Below, one piece after another: positions 1 to 6,010 of a DNA stretch of 10,982 bases. Below the pieces are notes generated by a model. That model did no database searches and was not told the DNA's origin. It saw nothing but the letters and a program-made list of their open reading frames with translations. Source of the stretch: Methylococcaceae bacterium UBA4132 (GTDB lineage: Bacteria; Pseudomonadota; Gammaproteobacteria; Methylococcales; Methylomonadaceae). Numbering within the stretch: the stretch's first letter is position 1; the number at the start of each line of letters is the position of its first letter. Both the position numbers and the translations under genes were made by a program. Location of the stretch: assembly GCA_002380945.1 (NCBI GenBank), contig DFWO01000140.1:1-10982 (forward strand), given 5' to 3'.

Positions 1-129
1 AAGGTACTGTTTGTATTGACATTTATGCCAGTTATTGACCTTCACGCCTGGCTCCTTGGCGGTTTCTTACACGGTCTTTTCGACTCAATCTCCTGTTTCA
101 CTGCCAATTCTCTAAATCCTGCTGTCTAA
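1..129 (+). CDS. possible 3' end of an unidentified gene entering from the left edge
   Basis: A frame open from the first base runs 42 codons and stops with TAA at 127-129. The translation is hydrophobic and aromatic-rich (around LHAWLLGGFLHGLFDSI), which could be the tail of a small membrane protein. I do not recognise it. No other frame on either strand stays open across these bases. An open stretch of this length can arise by chance in AT-rich DNA, so coding is unproven. No terminator-like hairpin with a T tract follows the stop. Confidence 0.2.
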   Translation, partial: KVLFVLTFMPVIDLHAWLLGGFLHGLFDSISCFTANSLNPAV

Positions 130-450
130 CTTTGATGTGTTGATTTACTCATTAGGTCTCTCTTTTATTTCTTTCGTAAAGTTTAAAAGATTTTGTCCTG
201 TTTAGTGTAGCCACATCATGATGATCATCGGTTCTCATTATAGTGCGGTTGCCACGCATGTTACACCTACCTTTATGTTGGTCAACACAAGTTCAGTATA
301 GAATACTCTCGTATCGTAAGATAGATACAGGAGATAATTGCTCAGTAAAAATTGGATATAAAATTCAGAGCAGATCGTCTGACATCAGTTAGCTTATTGA
401 CCTAGAGCTGTTAAAATAGTCAACCATTTATTTCATAAATTACAAATATC
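130..450. other. intergenic region upstream of queF, no gene seen
   Basis: No convincing gene or RNA gene is visible in these 321 bases. Two overlapping 10-base perfect palindromes, CATCATGATG (214-223) and GATGATCATC (220-229), could be an operator but lie more than 200 bases before queF. Near the gene there is TTGACC (397-402) and TAAAAT (412-417), but only 9 bases separate them, too few for a sigma-70 pair. TTGAC (397-401) and GTCAA (419-423) form a small inverted repeat. A preQ1 riboswitch would make sense before queF, but I could not recognise its aptamer. The queF promoter probably lies here and remains unassigned. Confidence 0.5.
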
Positions 451-840
451 ATGACTACACAACCCAGTAAAGACCTTGAAAACTTTGTTAATCCGCGTCC
501 TGACCGTGATTACACCATTCATATTTCTACGCCAGAATTTACTTGCCTTTGCCCAAAAACAGGGCAACCTGATTTTGCTACTATCGAGATTGATTATGTA
601 CCTGCCGCGTTATGTGTGGAGTTAAAATCGTTAAAGTTATATATGTGGTCGTTTCGTGATAGAGGGGCGTTTCATGAAGCCGTCACTAATGAAATATTGG
701 ATGATATTGTGAAAGCCATTCAACCTAGTTTCATGCGTATTCGTGCGGAATTCAATGTGCGTGGCGGTGTTTATACCACCGTTGTTGCTGAGCATAGAAA
801 CCCTGCTTGGCACGCGCCTGAATTAGTTAATTTACCGTAA
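451..840 (+). CDS. queF: NADPH-dependent 7-cyano-7-deazaguanine (preQ0) reductase QueF, short form
   Basis: QueF reduces the nitrile of preQ0 to the aminomethyl of preQ1 using NADPH, the last free-base step before queuosine is inserted into tRNA; it acts in the cytoplasm. The 129-residue protein is the single-domain (YkvM-like) type rather than the roughly 280-residue E. coli type. Visible family features are FTCLCPKTGQPDF (30-42) with the likely thioimide-forming Cys34 and the general acid Asp41, the QueF signature VELKSLKLY (56-64), and FHE (74-76) whose Glu76 should contact substrate. The ATG at 451 is the first in-frame start, and no good Shine-Dalgarno sequence precedes it. psd starts 14 bases after the stop, so the two are probably co-transcribed, although the pathways are unrelated. 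Family assignment is very secure. Confidence 0.95.
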   Translation: MTTQPSKDLENFVNPRPDRDYTIHISTPEFTCLCPKTGQPDFATIEIDYVPAALCVELKSLKLYMWSFRDRGAFHEAVTNEILDDIVKAIQPSFMRIRAEFNVRGGVYTTVVAEHRNPAWHAPELVNLP

Positions 841-854
841 GCGATTGGAGCATT

Positions 855-1766
855 ATGAACGCTATAAACGCTATTTTTCAATCTGTACTGCCGCATCATA
901 CCTTATCAAAATGGATGAGCAAGCTGACGCATTCGGAAACGGTATGGTTTAAAAATTTATTTATTAAACAGATTATTCGCCATTACGGTGTCAATATGGA
1001 TGAGGCATTGATACAAGATATTAATGCCTTTAAAAGTTTTAACGACTTTTTTACCCGCGAATTAAAGCCTGATGCTAGACCGTTAAGTACTGAAAAAAAT
1101 GCCATTGTCAGTCCAGCAGATGGCGTAGTTAGCCAAGCGGGTCATATTACCGAGGGCGATATTTTTCAGGCGAAAGGTAAAAGTTTTACCGTGACGGAGT
1201 TATTGGGTGGCAGTGAAGAACGCGCAGCACCATTTAATGACGGTGTATTCACTACCATTTATTTATCGCCAAAAGATTATCACCGTCTGCACATGCCATT
1301 GACAGGTACGTTGAAAGAGATGGTACACGTTCCAGGTCGTTTGTTCAGTGTCAATACCGCAACCACGGAAGCTGTGCCACGTTTATTCGCCAGAAATGAG
1401 CGTGTTTGTTGTTTGTTTGACACCGAAGCAGGTCCTATGGCGTTAATTTTGGTGGGTGCAATTTTTGTCTCCAGTGTGGAAACTGTTTGGCATGGTGTAG
1501 TGACACCGCCCACGCGTACCACAGTTCAAAACTGGCTTTATGAAGAAAACGCGCTAACGCTGGCAAAAGGCGAAGAAATGGGACGTTTCAATATGGGGTC
1601 AACCATTATCGTGTTATTTGGTAAAGATTACGCACAATGGAATGCTGAATTTACTGCCAATAAGGCGGTTAAATTGGGTGAATTGATAGGGAAAGTCAGT
1701 AAAAAATCCGCGCCTGTTGCTGAAAGCAATATTTTTTCGGGATTGATTAAGCGGTTAGGTTTTTAG
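855..1766 (+). CDS. psd: phosphatidylserine decarboxylase proenzyme
   Basis: Psd converts phosphatidylserine to phosphatidylethanolamine on the inner membrane. The proenzyme cleaves itself into a large beta chain and a small alpha chain carrying a pyruvoyl cofactor. At 303 residues this is close to the usual proteobacterial length. The cleavage motif reads MGST (247-250) where E. coli has LGST, so cleavage should fall between Gly248 and Ser249 and leave an alpha chain of 55 residues. The processing triad appears intact: Asp89 in SPADG, His146 in DYHRLHMP and Ser249. The N-terminal ETVWFKNLFI and FNDFFTRELKP (about 62-72) segments are family-typical. GGAG at 847-850 lies just 4 bases from the ATG, a short but usable spacing. 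The hairpin pair at 1781-1838 begins 14 bases after the stop and may shape the transcript's 3' end. Confidence 0.95.
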   Translation: MNAINAIFQSVLPHHTLSKWMSKLTHSETVWFKNLFIKQIIRHYGVNMDEALIQDINAFKSFNDFFTRELKPDARPLSTEKNAIVSPADGVVSQAGHITEGDIFQAKGKSFTVTELLGGSEERAAPFNDGVFTTIYLSPKDYHRLHMPLTGTLKEMVHVPGRLFSVNTATTEAVPRLFARNERVCCLFDTEAGPMALILVGAIFVSSVETVWHGVVTPPTRTTVQNWLYEENALTLAKGEEMGRFNMGSTIIVLFGKDYAQWNAEFTANKAVKLGELIGKVSKKSAPVAESNIFSGLIKRLGF

Positions 1767-1780
1767 TCGTTAGAAAATAG

Positions 1781-1838
1781 CAGGAGTAAAACAGCTTTAG
1801 CTGTTTTATGTCCAATAGCTAACGCTATTGGACTCCTG
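1781..1838. repeat. inverted pair of REP-like hairpins, each headed by CAGGAGT
   Basis: Two similar units face each other. On the + strand CAGGAGT (1781-1787) is followed by stem AAAACAGC, loop TTTA and stem GCTGTTTT (1788-1807). On the - strand CAGGAGT (1838-1832) is followed by stem CCAATAGC, loop GTTA and stem GCTATTGG (1831-1812). Only four bases separate them. The stems differ at three positions, and in each case both partners changed so pairing is kept. The two CAGGAGT heads are also complementary, so a single strand could fold into a three-way junction. A GGAG or GTAG tetranucleotide 5' of a hairpin, in inverted doublets, is the known layout of REP elements mobilised by RAYT (TnpA-REP, Y1 tyrosine) transposases. 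Membership of such a family is inferred. Neither hairpin is followed by a clear T tract, so it is not a classic intrinsic terminator. Confidence 0.65.
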
Positions 1839-1850
1839 TGTTTCAGTTAG

Positions 1851-1859
1851 TGCTAGAAT
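1851..1859 (+). promoter_or_regulatory. extended -10 promoter candidate for the HPP-CBS gene
   Basis: TGCTAGAAT fits an extended -10 (TGn plus TAGAAT, five of six consensus bases). The only -35-like hexamer is TTGGAC at 1828-1833, inside the preceding repeat and 20 bases upstream, which is too far for a standard sigma-70 spacing. Transcription would start near 1866, giving a leader of about 30 bases before the ATG at 1897. This is a sequence match only. Confidence 0.35.
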
Positions 1860-1896
1860 CAAACAGCACACCAACACTGAACGAGGATGTCACGTC

Positions 1897-3039
1897 ATGA
1901 CTTTCAAGCAATTCATCGGTTTTATTCTCACTGATCCTGTCAACTTAAACAGCAAAGCCAAACTGCTAGCGGTGCTGGCAAGTTTTATTGCCATTATGAC
2001 AGTCGCATGGCTTACGCAACAGTCTGGTTTTAATGCCGCAGCACCCATGCTGGTTGCTTCGATGGGGGCTTCTGCGGTGTTGTTATTTATTTTACCGAAT
2101 AGCCCTTTGTCACAACCGTGGTCACTGTTGGGCGGACAATTAATACCCGCTATCATTGGTGTACTTTGTACGCAATTCATTAGCGATACGGTTTGGGCAG
2201 CTGCGGCAGCAGTGAGTTTGAGTATTCTGGCGATGCTCGCTTTTCGTTGTTTGCACCCACCAGGAGCAGCGACTGCCCTCACGCCCGTTTTGACCGCAAC
2301 ACCGCTGGATTATAGTTTTGTGTTATTTCCTGTCGGTATTAATGTGCTGGTAATGTTGGCTATGGCAATCATTTTAAATCATTGGCTATTGGGTAATCGC
2401 TATCCTTTAATGCCAGAGACAAGTAAGTCCAATGAACCTGAGCAACTTATCGGTATTTCTGATAACGATTTGAAACAAGCGTTAAAAAACATGGATACGT
2501 TTATGGACGTATCACTGGAAGACTTGAGTAAATTATTAACCGATGCGGAAAAAAATAGTTTTAAACGTTTTAAAGGTAATATCACTTGCGCGGATATTAT
2601 GGTGAGAAACATACAGTCGGTGGAATACGGTACGGAAGTGGAAGAAGCATGGAAAATGATGCAGAAAGAAAAACTCAAAGCCATGCCCGTAATTGATAGA
2701 AGCCGCCGCGTGATTGGCATTATTACTTGGGCGGATTTTTTTAAGTTTATAGACTTGAATGCGTATCAAAGTTTTCAAGACACCTTTCGGTCCTTTATTC
2801 GCCGCACGCCTGATATTTCAACCAATAAGCCTGAAGCGGTAGGGCATATCATGACCACATCCGTCACGGTGATACCCGAAACTACCCATATTGCTGAGTT
2901 GATTCCATTAATGTCTCAGCAAGGTATTCGACAAGTTCCCGTTGTTAATCATGAAAATCGTTTAGTCGGGATGGTGTATCAAACTCATTTGATCGCGGCG
3001 TTGTATGATGAACAACTCGCCAGCCTTGTTAAAAATTAA
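1897..3039 (+). CDS. HPP-family integral membrane protein with C-terminal CBS domain pair
   Basis: This is a predicted inner-membrane protein of 380 residues. Residues about 22-168 hold four to five hydrophobic segments of the HPP family, with the signature CLHPPGAATAL (118-128). A linker of about 50 residues leads to two CBS domains (about 229-285, containing ADIMVRN and VIGIITWADF; and about 315-370, containing GHIMTTSV and LVGMVYQTH). CBS pairs usually sense adenine nucleotides and gate transporters or enzymes. Some plant and cyanobacterial HPP proteins are linked to nitrite transport, but the substrate here is unknown. I chose the ATG at 1897 because GAGG lies at 1883-1886 with good spacing. 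An upstream TTG at 1828 would add 23 residues but starts inside the hairpin repeat. The TAA stop overlaps the stop of hda on the other strand. Family is secure, function is not. Confidence 0.88.
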   Translation: MTFKQFIGFILTDPVNLNSKAKLLAVLASFIAIMTVAWLTQQSGFNAAAPMLVASMGASAVLLFILPNSPLSQPWSLLGGQLIPAIIGVLCTQFISDTVWAAAAAVSLSILAMLAFRCLHPPGAATALTPVLTATPLDYSFVLFPVGINVLVMLAMAIILNHWLLGNRYPLMPETSKSNEPEQLIGISDNDLKQALKNMDTFMDVSLEDLSKLLTDAEKNSFKRFKGNITCADIMVRNIQSVEYGTEVEEAWKMMQKEKLKAMPVIDRSRRVIGIITWADFFKFIDLNAYQSFQDTFRSFIRRTPDISTNKPEAVGHIMTTSVTVIPETTHIAELIPLMSQQGIRQVPVVNHENRLVGMVYQTHLIAALYDEQLASLVKN

Positions 3040-3740
3040 GCCTGATCAGTATCATTCAAAATCTTTTTTAAAAATGGAATGGTTAATTTGCATTTAGCCG
3101 CCAATGAAGCTTGATCCAGTTGTTCCAATAACCGCCATAATGCCGATAAGTCACGGTCATAATGCGTCAATAAAAATAAGCCGACTTGCGGGGAAATTTC
3201 AAAACCCATTTGATTGGCTTTAAAAATTAATGCGGTGATACGGTCATTATTGGTCAACGGCTGTATTTTTAGTGTTAGCCCCCAATTCAGCCGTGTTTTG
3301 AGGTCGGGTAATTGAATAGCCAGCTCGTTAGGTAAGCAACAGGCAGAGATAATTAAGGTATGGTTGCTGTCTCGATGGCGATTAAAAAAATTAAATACTG
3401 CCATTTCCCAGTTTTTATTACCTGCAATATATTCAATATTATCCAAACACACCACATCCAGCGCATCCACGCCCATTAATATGTCAGGATCAGGTAAGTT
3501 TTTGGTCGATAAATCCAAATAAAACGAACTGCGTTTTAGGCTGTGTGCGAGATGACAACAGGCTTGCAGTAAATGACTTTTACCTAAGCCACTTTGTCCC
3601 CACAAAAAAATTTGTAGCTCACCGTTACCTGCGACACTGTTTTGCAAGTGGCTAATGATTTCTTGATTGTTACCTGCGAAAAAATCGTTGAAGGTTTGAT
3701 TGGCTCTGAACTCAAACTGTAAGGCTAGTTGTTTTGACAT
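3036..3740 (-). CDS. hda: DnaA regulatory inactivator Hda
   Basis: Hda binds the DNA-loaded sliding clamp and stimulates hydrolysis of ATP bound to DnaA (RIDA), which prevents re-initiation of replication. The 234-residue protein has the expected N-terminal clamp-binding peptide (QLALQF, 4-9) followed by one DnaA-like AAA+ domain. Visible motifs are Walker A GQSGLGKS (48-55), Walker B VVCLDN (96-101, Asp100), the Box VII arginine in LKTRLNWG (Arg150), and the C-terminal lid helices with DRDLSALWRLLEQLD (195-209). The C-terminal DNA-binding domain of DnaA is absent, which separates Hda from DnaA. It is the last gene of the - strand operon, nine bases after the DUF2069 gene, with no obvious Shine-Dalgarno sequence near its ATG, so translation may depend on coupling. 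Its stop overlaps that of the convergent HPP-CBS gene. Confidence 0.93.
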   Translation of the reverse strand: MSKQLALQFEFRANQTFNDFFAGNNQEIISHLQNSVAGNGELQIFLWGQSGLGKSHLLQACCHLAHSLKRSSFYLDLSTKNLPDPDILMGVDALDVVCLDNIEYIAGNKNWEMAVFNFFNRHRDSNHTLIISACCLPNELAIQLPDLKTRLNWGLTLKIQPLTNNDRITALIFKANQMGFEISPQVGLFLLTHYDRDLSALWRLLEQLDQASLAAKCKLTIPFLKKILNDTDQA

Positions 3741-3749
3741 GATGGCGTG

Positions 3750-4097
3750 CTATTTTTTTACTCCGCGCACATAACCCACCGCGCCAAGAAAAAGCATTAA
3801 ACTAAGAATAACTTCTAATGAGGCGTATAAACGCTCATCAGGATTGCTATAGGTTTCTATCGAACCATGAACAAAATATAGCATACTGATGTATGCTGCC
3901 CACGCACAGCTTTTAGGCTTGCCGCTTAATAAACCACGCATGGGTAATAGTAACGGTGTGACAGTTATCAACAATACTAAGGCAACAGGTATTATTGTTG
4001 CAGGTACCAGCAAGGTATGCCAAAGCATCAATAGTATGAATAGCCCGAAAAATCCTGCCACTGCAACACCATGATAATAAGCAGGTAATATTTTCAT
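3750..4097 (-). CDS. DUF2069 family small inner-membrane protein
   Basis: This 115-residue protein is almost entirely hydrophobic, with four predicted membrane segments at about 9-29, 33-52, 64-80 and 91-110. The loop LPMRGLLSGKPKSCAW (51-66) and the following YFVHGSIE (74-81) match the conserved core that I associate with DUF2069 proteins, which commonly sit beside wrbA, arsC and hda in gammaproteobacteria. The biochemical role is unknown. The start codon overlaps the wrbA-like stop as ATGA (4094-4097), implying translational coupling. hda follows nine bases downstream. The conserved neighbourhood supports a real gene but does not show that it acts with Hda. Confidence 0.8.
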   Translation of the reverse strand: MKILPAYYHGVAVAGFFGLFILLMLWHTLLVPATIIPVALVLLITVTPLLLPMRGLLSGKPKSCAWAAYISMLYFVHGSIETYSNPDERLYASLEVILSLMLFLGAVGYVRGVKK

Positions 4098-4687
4098 GTA
4101 TTGGCTTTTAAACGTTGAGCGGTGTTAGCCAACCGCGCACCTAAGGCACGGCATAAGATCTTTTCATGTTCAGAAAGTCCTGTGTGATCCATCGCTAAAT
4201 GACTCGCGCCATAAGGTGTACCGCCCGATGTTGTGTCACGCAAGGCTTGTTCCGTGTAAGGCAATCCGAGGATGATCATGCCTTGATGCAGTAATGGCAA
4301 CATCATTGATAATAACGTACTTTCATGACCGCCGTGCATACTGCCCGATGCGGTGAATACTGCCGCAGGTTTACCTGATAATGCGCCTGATAACCACAAT
4401 GATGTGGTTTGGTCGATAAAATATTTCAGTGGTGCAGCCATATTGCCAAAATGGGTGGGGCTACCTAATGCTAAACCATCACAAGTTTTTAAATCATCTA
4501 AGGTTGCGTAAATAGCCCCGTGTGCAGGAATGCTGTCAGCAGTTTTTTCGCATACAGTGGATATATCAGGCACTGTTCTTAACACAGCTTCCGCACCTGT
4601 GACTGATTCAACGCCCCGCGCGATTAAGTTTGCCATTTCGGCAGTTGTGCCATGACGGGAAAAATATAGAATTAAAATTTTTGTCAT
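4094..4687 (-). CDS. wrbA: WrbA-like flavodoxin-fold NAD(P)H:quinone oxidoreductase
   Basis: WrbA-type enzymes are FMN-binding cytoplasmic flavoproteins that reduce quinones by two electrons and so avoid semiquinone formation. The protein has 197 residues, almost the E. coli WrbA length. The FMN phosphate loop is visible as SRHGTTAEMA (10-19), and isoalloxazine-contacting segments as GSPTHFGNM (75-83) and ASGSMHGGHEST (113-124), with the WrbA-characteristic GGTPYGASH at 155-163. It overlaps arsC upstream (ATGA, 4684-4687) and the DUF2069 gene downstream (ATGA, 4094-4097), so the three are likely translated from one message. In vivo substrate is not shown by sequence, and the name should be read as family level. 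Confidence 0.9.
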   Translation of the reverse strand: MTKILILYFSRHGTTAEMANLIARGVESVTGAEAVLRTVPDISTVCEKTADSIPAHGAIYATLDDLKTCDGLALGSPTHFGNMAAPLKYFIDQTTSLWLSGALSGKPAAVFTASGSMHGGHESTLLSMMLPLLHQGMIILGLPYTEQALRDTTSGGTPYGASHLAMDHTGLSEHEKILCRALGARLANTAQRLKANT

Positions 4688-5031
4688 AAAATCGACAACA
4701 CGGCTTCAGGTGGACGACCGATGATTGCTTTACCATTAGCAACCACAATAGGGCGTTCTATTAAAATCGGATGCTTTATCATGGTATTAATTAATGCGTG
4801 TCTATCCAATGATTCATTGGTCAAGTCTAAGGCTTTATATTCTGCTTCTTTCGTTCGCATCAGCTCACGCGGCTCTATACCCAATTTCTGCAATATCGAA
4901 TCCAATTCTTCTGCGCTAGGCGGTAATTTCAAATACTCAATAATCACGGGTTTTATGCCGTGTTCTTCGAGTAATTGCAACGTCTGTCTGGATTTTCCAC
5001 AACGCGGATTATGATAAATGGTTACGTTCAT
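4684..5031 (-). CDS. arsC: ArsC family glutaredoxin-dependent arsenate reductase-like protein
   Basis: ArsC proteins of the plasmid R773 type reduce arsenate to arsenite with glutathione and glutaredoxin. The 115-residue protein keeps the active-site Cys11 in HNPRCGKSR (7-15) and three arginines at positions equivalent to the oxyanion-binding set: Arg59 (LMRTKEAEY), Arg93 (LIERPIV) and Arg106 (GRPPEA). All key residues are shifted by one from R773 ArsC. I chose the ATG at 5031 because the family begins with this MxVTIYHNP strand; an ATG at 5076 would add 15 unlike residues and run into the divergent promoter region. No arsR, arsB or acr3 gene is nearby. It is the first gene of the arsC-wrbA-DUF2069-hda operon, a housekeeping arrangement, so arsenate detoxification is possible but not implied by context. 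Confidence 0.9.
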   Translation of the reverse strand: MNVTIYHNPRCGKSRQTLQLLEEHGIKPVIIEYLKLPPSAEELDSILQKLGIEPRELMRTKEAEYKALDLTNESLDRHALINTMIKHPILIERPIVVANGKAIIGRPPEAVLSIL

Positions 5032-5058
5032 AGTGCGAGATACTGAATATAAAACAGT

Positions 5059-5064
5059 TATAAT
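5059..5064 (+). promoter_or_regulatory. consensus -10 hexamer for ubiA
   Basis: A perfect TATAAT lies 42 bases before the ubiA ATG. The -35 region at 16-18 bases spacing (around 5035-5042) has no good match. Because TTATAATA is nearly palindromic, the same bases serve as a -10 in both directions. Confidence 0.4.
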
Positions 5065-5068
5065 AGCA
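5060..5068 (-). promoter_or_regulatory. extended -10 candidate for the arsC-wrbA-DUF2069-hda operon
   Basis: Read on the - strand, TGCTATTAT (5068 down to 5060) fits an extended -10 with five of six hexamer matches. No good -35 is seen at 16-18 bases. The start site would be near 5053, about 20 bases before the arsC ATG. It occupies the same bases as the + strand -10 for ubiA, so the two promoters would compete. Confidence 0.4.
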
Positions 5069-5106
5069 CTTAACAAAACTTAGGCGGCAAAAAAGGTAAC
5101 ATAATA

Positions 5107-5973
5107 ATGGAACGGGTAATGGATAGAGCTAAACAATACTGGTTATTAGCTCGCTTTGATCGACCAATTGGGATTTTAATTTTATTATGGCCTGCATTAT
5201 GGGCATTATGGGTCGCCAGTAGCGGTAAACCAGATACTCTCGTACTTACCGTCATTTGTTTAGGTGTAATATTAATGCGGGCAGCAGGGTGTGTGATTAA
5301 TGATTATGCCGACCGTGATTTTGATCCCCATGTTGAACGCACCAAACAACGTCCTATTGCCGCAGGTAAAGTAACGCCAAAAGAAGCATTACTATTTTTT
5401 ATCGTATTAACTTTATTGGCTTTTGCATTAGTATTACTACTCAATATTTACACGATATTATTATCTTTTGTAGGCGCGTTCTTAGCCGCCAGTTATCCCT
5501 TCATGAAACGTTATACTCAATTACCGCAAGCCTATTTAGGTATTGCCTTTGGTTGGGCAGTGCCAATGTCATTCTCGGCACAAACAAATACTATTCCAGC
5601 GGTGGCATGGGTAATGTATTTAGCGGTAATATTATGGGCGTTAGTGTATGACACCATGTATGCAATGGTGGATAAAGATGATGATTTAAAAATAGGCGTT
5701 AAATCAACGGCAATTTTATTCGGTCAATACGACCGCCATATCATGGCAATATTACAGCTTATTATTCTGGGATTATTAATAACCATCGGCATAATGCAGC
5801 ACAGCAGCTGGGCTTATTATGTCAGTTTACTGATTGCCGCTGGTTTATCAGTCTATCAACAAATCTTAATTTTTCACCGTAACAAAGCCTTGTGTTTTAA
5901 GGCTTTTTTAAATAATAACTGGTTTGGATTGGTCATTTTTATCGGTTTAGTTGTAGATTATTGGTTACGCTAA
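5107..5973 (+). CDS. ubiA: 4-hydroxybenzoate octaprenyltransferase UbiA
   Basis: UbiA attaches the polyprenyl chain to 4-hydroxybenzoate in the inner membrane, an early step of ubiquinone synthesis. The 288-residue length is typical. The protein is a multi-span membrane prenyltransferase with both Asp-rich magnesium and diphosphate motifs: NDYADRDFD (65-73) followed by ERTKQRPIAAG (77-87), and DTMYAMVDKDDD (182-193). The N-terminal WLLARFDRPIGILILLWPALWAL segment is characteristic of UbiA rather than of MenA or heme O synthase. I chose the ATG at 5107 because AAGG (5093-5096) stands about 10 bases upstream; an in-frame ATG at 5119 is possible. No ubiC chorismate lyase lies beside it. It leads a + strand run with a small secreted protein (37 bases on) and mpl. 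Confidence 0.93.
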   Translation: MERVMDRAKQYWLLARFDRPIGILILLWPALWALWVASSGKPDTLVLTVICLGVILMRAAGCVINDYADRDFDPHVERTKQRPIAAGKVTPKEALLFFIVLTLLAFALVLLLNIYTILLSFVGAFLAASYPFMKRYTQLPQAYLGIAFGWAVPMSFSAQTNTIPAVAWVMYLAVILWALVYDTMYAMVDKDDDLKIGVKSTAILFGQYDRHIMAILQLIILGLLITIGIMQHSSWAYYVSLLIAAGLSVYQQILIFHRNKALCFKAFLNNNWFGLVIFIGLVVDYWLR

Positions 5974-6010
5974 ATTCTACTTTTAAACGATAATTTTTAA
6001 GGAAACAGCA

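Noticed and set aside
397..417. TTGACC and TAAAAT as a queF promoter
   Set aside because: Only 9 bases lie between the hexamers, far below the usual 16-18.
300..450. preQ1 riboswitch before queF
   Set aside because: It would fit the gene, but I could not find a credible aptamer stem, loop and A-rich tail in the leader.
1280..1522. Antisense open frame inside psd
   Set aside because: It lies wholly within a gene whose catalytic motifs are intact, and its translation has no recognisable features.
1781..1838. tRNA gene or standard intrinsic terminator at the paired hairpins
   Set aside because: It has only two arms plus a base stem, no acceptor or T-loop sequence, and neither hairpin is followed by a T tract.
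1828..1896. N-terminal extension of the HPP-CBS protein from a TTG at 1828
   Set aside because: The extension starts inside the hairpin repeat, covers the probable promoter, has no ribosome binding site and is not membrane-like, whereas the ATG at 1897 has GAGG at good spacing.
1890..2778. Antisense open frames across the HPP-CBS gene
   Set aside because: They mirror the hydrophobic and CBS coding sequence and show no ribosome binding sites or recognisable motifs.
5032..5076. 15-residue N-terminal extension of ArsC
   Set aside because: The family begins at the MNVTIYHNP strand, and the longer start would overlap the -10 region used by the divergent genes.
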